This document shows, piece after piece, positions 51,882-60,247 of a stretch of DNA of 64,000 bases (its first letter is position 1; every line of letters begins with the position of its first letter). Source of the DNA: Clostridia bacterium (lineage in GTDB: Bacteria; Bacillota; Clostridia; TANB77; CAG-508); NCBI GenBank assembly GCA_017528085.1, contig JAFXPH010000011.1, forward strand, positions 62,001 to 126,000, given 5' to 3'. The notes below the pieces were generated by a model. It ran no database searches, was not told where the DNA came from, and saw nothing but the letters and a program-made list of their open reading frames with translations. The position numbers and the translations under genes are program-made.

Positions 51882-54800
51882 ATGTTGAAAAAGAGAATTT
51901 CAAAAATCGTATTTGCGCTAGCATGCATTATTTCAATTGTTATGCCATATGGTATGCCAGTTTTTGCAGCAATATCTCATGAAGATACAAGCGTAAATCT
52001 AACTGTAGTTAGACCACGTGAAGGTGGAGACGAATCATCAGGCACATTGGGAAGTGAATATATCGATTATTATGATGATAATTCATATCAATATGCAATT
52101 GCTGATACTACAGTATTTAAAATTGTTGAAGAAGGAGATATGGATTACTCTAATGCAATCTATTGTTTAGATGCAGAGAAATCATTCCCAGGAATTGTAT
52201 CTGGGGATCAACAATATATCCATTTCACAAATGCTGGAGATTTAAAAGATGATCAAAACTCTAGCGTAGTAGCATTAGAATTATCAAGAGAGAATTACAA
52301 TGCTTTAATCTGGTTAGTTGATAACATGTATTTAAGAAAACAAACTCCAGAACTAAAAGATAGATTCTTATCTCAAGCATTCAAATCACAAATTGAAAGT
52401 GGAACTACTTTAGACGAAATCAAAGTAAACATTACTGATGATGATATCGAAGTTGTTCAACAATGGGCTATGTGGTCATTTACAAATTCAGACACAGCAA
52501 AATACCTATCAATGGGTGGAGTTGAACTTACTGATTTCTTTAGAGATTTAACAGGTAACTATTATCAAGTTACAGGAAACTCAAGACGTCAACAATATGT
52601 AACAGACCTATTTAACTATTTAGTATCTGCTGCAAAAGAAGGAACTCAAATAACAGATGTTGTTCCAACATTAGATAAAACTACTACAAAACAAGTTGTA
52701 ACAGATGCAAATTATTATATAGTAGGACCATTTAGAGTAAACAGTGGAACTATAGCTCCAGATGTAAAAGTAAAATTAGATGGAAGTTACATTTCACGTA
52801 GCAATTATAAATTATTACTTGAAAACCAAACAATGTTTGTAGATGATTCTACACCAATTAGTGACTTGGTTGATGTTAATTATTATGTATGCATTCCAAA
52901 AACAGAATCATTTAGATCATTTAAACTAGAATTAAATTATCCAGTTTATGAGACTAAAGCTTCAATTTGGACAGCAGCAAACGTTGTATACCAACCAGTT
53001 ACAGTAATCACAAGAGAACAAGTTAACGTTTCTGATGAAATTGAAGTTTTAAATAGACAAAATGATTTAGCTTTAAGAAAATTCATAGTTGCTAAAAACG
53101 GAAAAGCAATTAATGAAAGAACACCAGACATTAATTTAGAAGACTTAGCTTCTGGAGAAAAGACAACTGCAGAATACAAACATAAAAAATCTCCAGTTGA
53201 TGTTGAAGTAGGAGATAAATTAACATTTAGAATCGCTGTTTACAACGAAGGTGAAGATTCAGCTACAGCTAATATGATAGTTGATTACTTACCAGAAGGA
53301 TTAGAATTAACAGAAAACAGCAGCGTAAACGGAGATAAATGGACATACAATGAAGAATCTTCAAAGAACGGTTACAAATGTTACACTACAACAGCTTTAA
53401 GTTCTACATCAATCAATGGATTTGATGGAACACATCTAGCAAGTGCATATGTAGATATCGAATGTACAGTAGTAGATGCTGGTAAGGCTGGTAAAGTATT
53501 AACAAATGTTGCTGAAATTGTTGAAGACAACATTAATGATAGAGATTCACATGAGAATAGTATTAATATAGAAAATATTGATTCAGAAACATTCTCTGGA
53601 AATAGAAATAATGATACAGACCTTTCTAAAGATATATATTATGAAGGACTTGAAGATGATGATGACTTCGAGAAAGTATTAGTTAAAGGTGAAACATTTG
53701 ACCTTAACTTAAAGAAATTTATTTCTAAAGTAAATGGTCAAGCACCAGAGACTAGTAGAGAACCAGTTGTTGATGTTTCTCCATTAAAGAATGGTGAAAA
53801 CAATGCTAAATACACAACAACTAAAGAACCTCTTACAGTTAAACAAGGTGATATAATCACATATACTATAAGAGTATACAATGAAGGATCAATGGATGCA
53901 TATGCAGAACAAGTAACAGACTTCTTACCAGAAGGTGTAGGATTACTTGTAAATCATGTAAACAACATTGATAACTATTGGAAATTAGGAGACAATCCTA
54001 AGACAGTTAAATTAGAATCAATTCCAAATGCAATGAAGAATTTAACATTAGATGATTTCACTGGAGAAACTGATTTAAAGAACGTAACAGTAGTTTATGG
54101 TTCAGCAGTTACTTCAACAAAATTAAAATCATCTGATACAGATACAAAGAACCTAATTACAGGATTCGATGTTAAGAATGGAACAAAATTAGCTTACAAA
54201 GATATTCAAGTAACTTGCGTTGTTATAGATGCAGTTGCAGCTAACAACAATTACAAGAACATTGCTGAAGTAACAGTTCATTCAGATAAAGATAGAGATA
54301 CTACAGTACCTGATAGAGATTCTACTCCAGGAACTGTAAATCCAGATAATTATCCTGGTGATGATAAGAACCAAGATGATAATGACTATGAATTAGTTAA
54401 AACAGAAGAGCCAAAGAAATTTGACTTAAGCTTACAAAAAGTAATTGCTAAATTAAATGGAACAGATGTAGACAGAAAATTAACAGTTGCTAAAGATAAT
54501 AAAGGTAAAATAGTATTAACTCATACAACTGAACCTCTAGCTGTTTCAAATGGAGATTTAGTAACATACAGATTAATAGTATTTAACGAAGGTGAAGTTG
54601 CAGGATATGCAGAAGAAATATTCGATGACATTCCTGATGGACTAGAATTCGTATCAAGCGATGAAACAAATAAAAAATATGGTTGGGTAATGTATGATAA
54701 GAATGGAAATCAAACTAATGATGTAGCTCAAGCTAAATCAGTTAGAACAACATACTTATCAAGAGAATCTTCTCAAGATAACCTAATCAAAGCATTTAAT

Positions 54801-56240
54801 GATCCATCAATTTCAACAGTTTATACAGATGTTGGAAGATTAGACTTTAAGTATGTAGAAGTTGTATTTAAAGTTATTGCATCAGACAAAACAACAGATT
54901 TAGTAAATATTGCTGAAATCTATGATGATGCTGATGAAGATGGAAACCCAGTAAAAGATGAAGACTCTACACCAGGTAACCAAAAAGATGGTGAAGATGA
55001 TCAAGATAAAGAAAAAGTTAGATTAAAAGAATTTGACTTAAGTTTACAAAAATTTATTTCTAAAGTAAATAATAATGGAGTAAACAGAGAACCAACATTA
55101 TCAAAAGATAATAATGGTAAAGTAGTTTATACTACAACAAAAGATCCTTTAGCAGTAGCTGATGGCGATACAGTTACATACACAATTAGAGTATATAACG
55201 AAGGCGACATAGCAGGATATGCTAAAGAAGTTTCAGATAATATTCCTGAAGGATTAGAATTTGTAACAGATGACAATACAAATAAACAATATAGATGGAA
55301 AATGTACGACGCAAATGGAGCTGAAACAACAGATCCAGCAAAAGCAAAGAGTGTAAAAACTGATTACTTATCAAGAGATGTAAATCCAAACTTAGTAATC
55401 AATGCTTTCGATAAGACAGCTAACATCTCAAGTACAAATCCAGCACATCAAGATTTATTAATCGTATTCAAAGTTAAAGAATCAGCTGTTAAAGATGCTG
55501 AAAGAAAGATTAAAAACATTGCTGAAATAACAGATGATACAGATGATAAAGGAAATCCAGTTACTGATATAGATTCTATACCAGGAAACAATAAAGATGG
55601 TGAAGACGATCAAGATGATGAGACAATCGTAGTATCATACTTCGATTTAAGTCTACAAAAAGACTTAGCTAAGATAGTTGTTATTGAAAATGGTAACACA
55701 AAAGAAATAGCAGCTAACAACTCATTAATGAAAGTTGAAATCAATAGAAAGAGAATTAATACAACAACAGTAAAATTCGTATACAATATAGTAGTAAAGA
55801 ATGAAGGACAAAGAGCAGGATATGCAACTGAAATTACAGATTACATTCCAGATGGCTTAACATTCGTTCAAGCTGATAATGCTCAATGGTCACAAGCTGG
55901 TAATAATATAGTTAAGACAACAGCTCTTAAAGATACATTAATTAAACCAGGTGAGACAGCAACAGTTCAAATTACTTTACAATGGGCAAACTCAGAATCA
56001 AATATGGGTCAAAAGATTAACACAGCTGAAATTTCAGATGATGCTGATGAAAACCATAACCCAGTAAATGATGTTGATTCTACTCCAAACAATAGAATCG
56101 CTACAGAAGATGATATTGATACAGCTCCAGTAATACTAAGTATTTCAACTGGTTCTGAAAAACAATATGTTCTAGTAGGTATATCATTTATGGCAATTAT
56201 TACTGCAGGTGTAGTATTAATTAAGAAATTTGTATTATAG
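51882..56240 (+). CDS. Surface adhesin-like protein with thioester domain and five DUF11-type repeats (1452 aa)
   Basis: The ATG at 51882 follows AAAGGAAGG; the ATG at 51858 lies upstream of that RBS. A signal peptide (~1-31, ending 'MPVFAA') leads into a TQXA-type thioester domain: 'AIYCLDAEKSFPG' (C95) and the helix motif 'VQQWAMW' (~192-198). A later 'VYQPVTV' (Q371) could supply the thioester Gln. Such domains form internal Cys-Gln thioesters and can bind host proteins covalently. Five DUF11-like repeats begin near residues 392, 606, 845, 1050 and 1253, four with 'FDLxLxK' and 'IRVYNEG'-like strands. They are joined by acidic Asp-rich linkers. The C-terminus is 'ILSISTG', a hydrophobic helix and KKFVL, like the protein at 1-821. 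Surface location is well supported; the ligand is unknown. Confidence 0.9.
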   Translation: MLKKRISKIVFALACIISIVMPYGMPVFAAISHEDTSVNLTVVRPREGGDESSGTLGSEYIDYYDDNSYQYAIADTTVFKIVEEGDMDYSNAIYCLDAEKSFPGIVSGDQQYIHFTNAGDLKDDQNSSVVALELSRENYNALIWLVDNMYLRKQTPELKDRFLSQAFKSQIESGTTLDEIKVNITDDDIEVVQQWAMWSFTNSDTAKYLSMGGVELTDFFRDLTGNYYQVTGNSRRQQYVTDLFNYLVSAAKEGTQITDVVPTLDKTTTKQVVTDANYYIVGPFRVNSGTIAPDVKVKLDGSYISRSNYKLLLENQTMFVDDSTPISDLVDVNYYVCIPKTESFRSFKLELNYPVYETKASIWTAANVVYQPVTVITREQVNVSDEIEVLNRQNDLALRKFIVAKNGKAINERTPDINLEDLASGEKTTAEYKHKKSPVDVEVGDKLTFRIAVYNEGEDSATANMIVDYLPEGLELTENSSVNGDKWTYNEESSKNGYKCYTTTALSSTSINGFDGTHLASAYVDIECTVVDAGKAGKVLTNVAEIVEDNINDRDSHENSINIENIDSETFSGNRNNDTDLSKDIYYEGLEDDDDFEKVLVKGETFDLNLKKFISKVNGQAPETSREPVVDVSPLKNGENNAKYTTTKEPLTVKQGDIITYTIRVYNEGSMDAYAEQVTDFLPEGVGLLVNHVNNIDNYWKLGDNPKTVKLESIPNAMKNLTLDDFTGETDLKNVTVVYGSAVTSTKLKSSDTDTKNLITGFDVKNGTKLAYKDIQVTCVVIDAVAANNNYKNIAEVTVHSDKDRDTTVPDRDSTPGTVNPDNYPGDDKNQDDNDYELVKTEEPKKFDLSLQKVIAKLNGTDVDRKLTVAKDNKGKIVLTHTTEPLAVSNGDLVTYRLIVFNEGEVAGYAEEIFDDIPDGLEFVSSDETNKKYGWVMYDKNGNQTNDVAQAKSVRTTYLSRESSQDNLIKAFNDPSISTVYTDVGRLDFKYVEVVFKVIASDKTTDLVNIAEIYDDADEDGNPVKDEDSTPGNQKDGEDDQDKEKVRLKEFDLSLQKFISKVNNNGVNREPTLSKDNNGKVVYTTTKDPLAVADGDTVTYTIRVYNEGDIAGYAKEVSDNIPEGLEFVTDDNTNKQYRWKMYDANGAETTDPAKAKSVKTDYLSRDVNPNLVINAFDKTANISSTNPAHQDLLIVFKVKESAVKDAERKIKNIAEITDDTDDKGNPVTDIDSIPGNNKDGEDDQDDETIVVSYFDLSLQKDLAKIVVIENGNTKEIAANNSLMKVEINRKRINTTTVKFVYNIVVKNEGQRAGYATEITDYIPDGLTFVQADNAQWSQAGNNIVKTTALKDTLIKPGETATVQITLQWANSESNMGQKINTAEISDDADENHNPVNDVDSTPNNRIATEDDIDTAPVILSISTGSEKQYVLVGISFMAIITAGVVLIKKFVL

Positions 56241-56252
56241 AAATAATATATT

Positions 56253-56283
56253 AAACCCTTAAGGTTATCCTTAAGGGTTTTTT
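56253..56283 (+). terminator. Terminator of the thioester/DUF11 surface gene
   Basis: A perfect 12-bp stem (aaacccttaagg 56253-56264 with ccttaagggttt 56269-56280), a 4-base loop and a T-run. Confidence 0.95.
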
Positions 56284-56373
56284 ATTGTTCTTTGCTAAAA
56301 ATGTTATTTTTGTTACAATATTAAAGATTAGTAATATCAAGGTTTACAAGGATTTGAAAAAGTGCTCAATTTC

Positions 56374-56402
56374 TTTACATTAAAAATGCTATATGATATA
56401 AT
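56374..56402 (+). promoter_or_regulatory. Promoter for the Ig-like/GGDEF operon
   Basis: TTTACA (56374-56379), a 17-base spacer and TATAAT (56397-56402), 32 bases upstream of the ATG. Confidence 0.75.
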
Positions 56403-56434
56403 TCCTAATGAAGTATTATGTTTGAGGTAAAGCT

Positions 56435-58216
56435 ATGAATCAAATATTGAATTTTTCTAATAATAATAATAATAATCCAGAAAATGCTGGAAAACCAAAT
56501 GATGTAAATAAGAAGAAACCAGAGGTAAATGATACTCTTGATGATAGTCTAAATTTATTAGATGATATCGGAGGAGTAACAGATGTACCTGAAAATGAAT
56601 CAAATCCATTGATGGATAATGTAGATGAGATGGACTTAATGGGAGGATTTACTGATTTAGATTCAACAACATTCGATGATAATGATCCACTTTCAAGTAT
56701 GCCATTAGATAATAATGATGTAGTAACAAATTCAGATGATACTATGGATGGAATATTATCAGGATTAGATGATTTACCAAATGATACACCAGCTGTTGAT
56801 GATAGCTTTAATGACATAATGCCAGGATTAGATGATAATTTTACTAGCGAACCACCTAGTGCAGATGACAGTGATTTCGGTAGTTTTATACCAGAAGCTG
56901 ATAATTCTATGCCAAATAATGATTTTGCAACTGCAGGAATGGGTGGCGTAAATAGTATAGATGATAACTTTAATGTTCCACCAACAAATAATAATAACAA
57001 CAATTTTAATGATTTTAGTAAAGCACAAAAACCAGGAAAAGGTGTTAAAGGTGGCTCTGATACACTAGTTAGAGCATTTGCTATTATTTTAATAGTATTT
57101 GCAGTAGCAATGATTTGTGTTGGAGTATACAACAACATTTCAAATAGAGAAATGGTAGATGATTCAGATGTAATTGCTGATGCAACAGATGCTAAAATAA
57201 CATTAGAAAAAAATGAGGAAAATTCAACAGTTAAGATTTCTGTAAAACATGATAAAGCAATTGAAAAAGTTATTTATGTATGGAACTCAGAAAAAGAAAC
57301 AACATTAAAAGCTGATGGAAAGAATACATTTGAAACAGAAATCAAACTTGCAAATGGTAAGAACACACTTGTTGTTAAGGTAGTGGATGTTGATAAACAT
57401 GAGACAACAACTCAAGAAGTATTTGAAACATCTTCAGGACTTGATATTACACCACCTAAGATTAACTTAAGTGTAACTGATGATAAGAAATTAAAGATCG
57501 TTGCTAAAGACGAAACAGAAATAAAATTCATTTCTTATACATGGAACGATGAAGAACCAGTAACAGTTAATGCTGAAAGCGGACAAACAGAGTTAGAAAC
57601 AGAAATTGAAATATTAAGAGGAACAAATGATATTGTAATATCAGCTTGTGACACAGCACAAAACGTATCTACAGAAACAAAGAGCTTTGATGGAAAAACA
57701 AAACCAGTTGTTTCAATAACAGTTTCTCCAGATGGAAAAGTAGCAAGTATTAGAATAACTCATGAAAGAGGTATTAAAGAAATTACTGGAGAATTAAACG
57801 GACAATTATTTAATGTAGATCTTGGAGGAGAAACACCTCAAGAATACTCATTTGATATATCAGGATTAGTTGATGGAGACAACCAATTAAAGATAGTTGC
57901 TTCAAGTATTGAAGATACTTCAGCAACATATGCAGATACAATAGTATCTAGAGATTTAACTAATGCAAAACCAGAGATTAGTGTAACTCAAGAAGGAAAT
58001 GTATTACATGTTTCTATTCACTCAGATTTAGGATTATCTGGTGGAACAATCTTAATGAATGAATCTGTATACAACGTATCATTCCAAGGAGCTGAAGTTG
58101 CATTAGATGGAACATTCAATCTAGAACTTGTTGATCAAGAGACTAGAGTTGTAATTAGTATTGATGATATTAACGGAAATGGCGAGACATTTGATAAAAC
58201 ATTTGTTAAGCAATAA
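56435..58216 (+). CDS. Membrane protein with acidic cytoplasmic region and extracellular Ig-like repeats (593 aa)
   Basis: Residues 1-205 have no signal peptide and are low-complexity Asp/Asn/Ser/Pro-rich, beginning with a poly-Asn stretch, with recurrent 'LDDxxxD' segments. 'KGVKGGSDTLVRAFA' leads into one membrane helix (~213-233), which places residues ~235-593 outside. That part holds about four to five ~75-residue beta-sandwich repeats with patterns such as 'IEKVIYVWNSEKETTLKA', 'NTLVVKVVDVD' and 'IKFISYTWNDEEPVTVNA', like bacterial Ig-like domains of cell-surface proteins. The RBS (GAGGT) is weak. The GGDEF gene begins 11 bases downstream, so the two form an operon. The acidic inner tail may contact a cytoplasmic partner; that is inference. 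Confidence 0.85.
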   Translation: MNQILNFSNNNNNNPENAGKPNDVNKKKPEVNDTLDDSLNLLDDIGGVTDVPENESNPLMDNVDEMDLMGGFTDLDSTTFDDNDPLSSMPLDNNDVVTNSDDTMDGILSGLDDLPNDTPAVDDSFNDIMPGLDDNFTSEPPSADDSDFGSFIPEADNSMPNNDFATAGMGGVNSIDDNFNVPPTNNNNNNFNDFSKAQKPGKGVKGGSDTLVRAFAIILIVFAVAMICVGVYNNISNREMVDDSDVIADATDAKITLEKNEENSTVKISVKHDKAIEKVIYVWNSEKETTLKADGKNTFETEIKLANGKNTLVVKVVDVDKHETTTQEVFETSSGLDITPPKINLSVTDDKKLKIVAKDETEIKFISYTWNDEEPVTVNAESGQTELETEIEILRGTNDIVISACDTAQNVSTETKSFDGKTKPVVSITVSPDGKVASIRITHERGIKEITGELNGQLFNVDLGGETPQEYSFDISGLVDGDNQLKIVASSIEDTSATYADTIVSRDLTNAKPEISVTQEGNVLHVSIHSDLGLSGGTILMNESVYNVSFQGAEVALDGTFNLELVDQETRVVISIDDINGNGETFDKTFVKQ

Positions 58217-58227
58217 AGGAGATAGTA

Positions 58228-59166
58228 ATGGTTCATGATATTTATGTCATAGAAAAAGAAAATCAAATATTCGGTTCATTAACTGATATGTTTTCTAGTG
58301 AATCAGATTATGTGATTCATTCAGCAATACCAGAAGATATAGATGCTGTTTTAAGAAACATTCCATCTATAATAATTATTAATGAATCATCTATATATAT
58401 GAATATTTTAGATCTATGTAGAACTATCAGATCAAACGAAGATAACAGCATCACACCAGTTGTAGTAGTAACACAAGATTTCTCAAGAGATCATAAAATG
58501 ATGCTTTTAGCTGAAGATGTTCAATATATTATCGATGGCTTTGACATGGATGCTATTAAAGTAATATCAAAGAATTTTATTAACTTATTATACAAAAACA
58601 GAAGAATAAGTCCATTAACAGGATTACCTGGAAATGTTCAAATACAAGCAGAGATGAAAAAAAGACTATTAAACAAAGAGTTCTATGCAATTTTCTACTT
58701 TGACTTAGACAATTTCAAGGCATATAACGATGTTTATGGATTTGCTAATGGTGATGAGATTATTAAATTTACAGCAAGAACAATAACAGAAAATATTCAT
58801 AAGCTGGAAAGTGGAGATAATTTTGTAGGACATATAGGTGGAGATGACTTTGTAGCAGTTCTAAGTCCAACAGATTATGCTGTATTATGTAGAAGAATCA
58901 TAGATGATTTTGATACAAATATACTTCAATATTATAATCAAGAAGATGTTGAAAGAGGATATGTTGAAGTTGCTAATAGAAAAGGTATTATAGAGCAATT
59001 CCCACTAACAACAATATCTATTGCAGTAGTTGAAGTAGATCCAAATAATTATACAAATACTCTAGAAATTGGTGAAGTTGGTGCTCAAGTTAAACATAGA
59101 GCTAAAACAATTCTAGGAAGTACATATATTATTAATAAGAGAAAAGTAAATTCAGTAATTATATAA
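58228..59166 (+). CDS. GGDEF-domain protein, probable diguanylate cyclase with receiver-like N-terminus
   Basis: GGDEF proteins make c-di-GMP from two GTP. In this 312-aa protein residues 1-120 resemble a response-regulator fold ('IYVIEKENQIFGSL', 'TPVVVVTQDFSRDHKM'). The expected acidic pocket and phospho-Asp are not clear, so it may be a pseudo-receiver. Residues ~130-312 form a GGDEF domain: 'SPLTGLPGNVQIQ', 'FYFDLDNFKAYNDVYGFANG' and signature GGDDF (204-208), an accepted variant of GG(D/E)EF. No RxxD inhibitory site is obvious before it. It is the second gene of an operon with the Ig-like membrane protein. Catalytic activity is likely but not shown by sequence alone. Confidence 0.88.
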   Translation: MVHDIYVIEKENQIFGSLTDMFSSESDYVIHSAIPEDIDAVLRNIPSIIIINESSIYMNILDLCRTIRSNEDNSITPVVVVTQDFSRDHKMMLLAEDVQYIIDGFDMDAIKVISKNFINLLYKNRRISPLTGLPGNVQIQAEMKKRLLNKEFYAIFYFDLDNFKAYNDVYGFANGDEIIKFTARTITENIHKLESGDNFVGHIGGDDFVAVLSPTDYAVLCRRIIDDFDTNILQYYNQEDVERGYVEVANRKGIIEQFPLTTISIAVVEVDPNNYTNTLEIGEVGAQVKHRAKTILGSTYIINKRKVNSVII

Positions 59167-59176
59167 CTGAAATGGC

Positions 59177-59205
59177 AAAAGACCTTGAAATACAGGTCTT
59201 TTTTA
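59177..59205 (+). terminator. Terminator of the Ig-like/GGDEF operon
   Basis: A 9-bp stem (aaaagacct 59177-59185 with aggtctttt 59194-59202), an 8-base loop and a T-run, 10 bases after the stop. Confidence 0.9.
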
Positions 59206-59288
59206 TTTGGCTAAAATATGTTATAATATTAGTAGAACCAAGAGGTTTGTTTGAAATGGGATGTTTTTTATACGACAGGAGGAAGAAA

Positions 59289-59471
59289 ATGAAGGCTAAA
59301 TCCCAAATGACGAGAGAAGAAATCCTGAAAAGGATGGCAGAGCTTAGAAGGCTTGACTATGATCGCCCCAACGACTACTGTGGAATCGATAAATACGATC
59401 CCGACTGGGAGAAGGAGGCAAGAGCAGAAGGCTATGCGGAGTACAAAAGACTCCAGGCTATGCTCGACTGA
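59289..59471 (+). CDS. Small charged protein (60 aa) in a locally GC-richer segment, unknown function
   Basis: The ATG at 59289 follows an AGGAGGAAG RBS; a TATAAT at 59222-59227 and a terminator at 59489-59517 frame it. The product is helical and charged ('MTREEILKRMAELRRLDYDR', 'PDWEKEARAEGYAEYKRLQ'), without a signal peptide or membrane segment. Codon use differs sharply from the neighbours: CCC, GCC, CTC, CAG and CGC codons are frequent in a genome that otherwise prefers A/T-ending codons. An ATG at 59172 would extend it through the preceding terminator and promoter and is rejected. Recent transfer, for example from a phage or plasmid, is plausible. I recognise no family. Confidence 0.72.
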   Translation: MKAKSQMTREEILKRMAELRRLDYDRPNDYCGIDKYDPDWEKEARAEGYAEYKRLQAMLD

Positions 59472-59488
59472 AATCTCGCCAAGAACAG

Positions 59489-59517
59489 AAAGCGGGTGGC
59501 ACATGCCACTCGCTTTT
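59489..59517 (+). terminator. Terminator after the GC-richer small ORF
   Basis: A 12-bp stem with one G-U pair (59489-59500 with 59505-59516), a 4-base loop and T residues. Its stem is much more G/C-rich than the other terminators here. It lies just beyond the stop codon of the convergent minus-strand gene. Confidence 0.85.
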
Positions 59518-59821
59518 ATATATGTAATATTCTTTTTTCTTCTTCACTATCTTTATCTTTTTTATCTTTTAAGATAACTTCATCAAAAGTATCTAGATTA
59601 TATATTGATTTATCAACAGTTGCTCTAATCTTATCGATTTTTTTATTAATCCTTTTTACCTTAAATGAAGAAAAGAAACTGCCTGATTTAAGGAGTCTAT
59701 CTTTTTCTAAGTATAAATCATAAACCTTCTGAGCATTTTCTTCAGATAAGCCAAACAAAAGCTTAGAAAGTTCAATATTCCTATTCATTTTTGATATGTA
59801 ATCATCATCAAATAAACTCAT
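59516..59821 (-). CDS. Small coiled, highly charged cytoplasmic protein (101 aa), unknown function
   Basis: The start ATG (complement of 59819-59821) follows GAGGAG on the minus strand. Longer readings up to 59977 run through the promoter and into the divergent gene and are rejected. The product begins 'MSLFDDDYISKMNRNIELSK' and continues with predicted helices ('GLSEENAQKVYDLYLEKDRL', 'KVKRINKKIDKIRATVDKS') and a charged Lys/Asp/Glu-rich end. It has no membrane segment. It has its own promoter divergent from the CsoR-like gene. I recognise no family and assign no function. Confidence 0.75.
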   Translation of the reverse strand: MSLFDDDYISKMNRNIELSKLLFGLSEENAQKVYDLYLEKDRLLKSGSFFSSFKVKRINKKIDKIRATVDKSIYNLDTFDEVILKDKKDKDSEEEKRILHI

Positions 59822-59840
59822 AGTATTCTCCTCAAGTTGC

Positions 59841-59869
59841 ATTATAGCACGTTGAAAGATAAAAAACAA
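59841..59869 (-). promoter_or_regulatory. Promoter for the minus-strand 101-aa gene
   Basis: On the minus strand, TTGTTT (complement of 59864-59869), a 17-base spacer and TATAAT (complement of 59841-59846), 19 bases upstream of the ATG. It lies back-to-back with the CsoR promoter, only 4 bases apart. Confidence 0.7.
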
Positions 59870-59873
59870 GTAT

Positions 59874-59902
59874 TTGACAAATACCCCATAGGGGTGTATT
59901 AT
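59874..59902 (+). promoter_or_regulatory. CsoR-gene promoter with embedded operator dyad
   Basis: TTGACA (59874-59879), a 17-base spacer and TATTAT (59897-59902). The spacer contains ACCCC-ATA-GGGGT (59883-59895), the G/C-tract dyad typical of CsoR/CstR-family operators. Binding there would block RNA polymerase, implying autoregulation. It may also affect the closely divergent minus-strand promoter. Confidence 0.8.
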
Positions 59903-59923
59903 AATGCCATTAGAGGTGATAAA

Positions 59924-60238
59924 ATGAATTGTGAAAAATGTAATAAGTGCCAAATGAATTGTGGTAAAACACAACATAGAAGCGAAAAAGAAAAGAAAGA
60001 CTTAATCAAAAGATTAAATATAATAGAAGGACAAATTAAAGGTTTAAATCAAATGATTCAAACTGATAGATACTGTGATGATATTTTAATTCAAGTAGCT
60101 GCAGTAGATAAAGCTCTAAAAAGCTTTGGTAACAATGTTTTAGAGAGTCATTTAAATAATTGTGTTTCTTACGAAATTCAAATGGGAAATTTGGAAGTGT
60201 TAGAAGATACAATGCTTTTAATTAAAAAACTTCAATAG
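59924..60238 (+). CDS. CsoR/RcnR-family metal- or persulfide-sensing repressor
   Basis: This family forms all-helical tetramers that release DNA on binding Cu(I), Ni/Co or on persulfide/formaldehyde reaction. The 104-aa product (ATG at 59924 after GAGGTG) shows 'RLNIIEGQIKGLNQMI', 'RYCDDILIQVAAVDKAL' and 'ESHLNNCVSYEI'. C51, H76 and C80 have the same spacing (25 and 4) as the Cu(I) ligands C36-H61-C65 of the M. tuberculosis CsoR, so copper is the favoured ligand. The N-terminus adds C3, C6, C9 and C13 (CxxCxxCxxxC), an unusual extra cluster. No copper-exporter gene lies nearby. The tcdA-like gene follows 9 bases downstream. Confidence 0.9.
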   Translation: MNCEKCNKCQMNCGKTQHRSEKEKKDLIKRLNIIEGQIKGLNQMIQTDRYCDDILIQVAAVDKALKSFGNNVLESHLNNCVSYEIQMGNLEVLEDTMLLIKKLQ

Positions 60239-60247
60239 GAGGAAAAA

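Noticed and set aside
59172-59288. Longer 99-aa version of the small GC-richer ORF
   Set aside because: The extension overlaps the operon terminator at 59177-59205 and a TATAAT box, and lacks an RBS; the ATG at 59289 has a strong one.
59822-59977. N-terminal extension of the minus-strand 101-aa gene
   Set aside because: It would run through its own promoter, the CsoR operator and the start of the divergent gene; the ATG at the 59819-59821 complement has GAGGAG.
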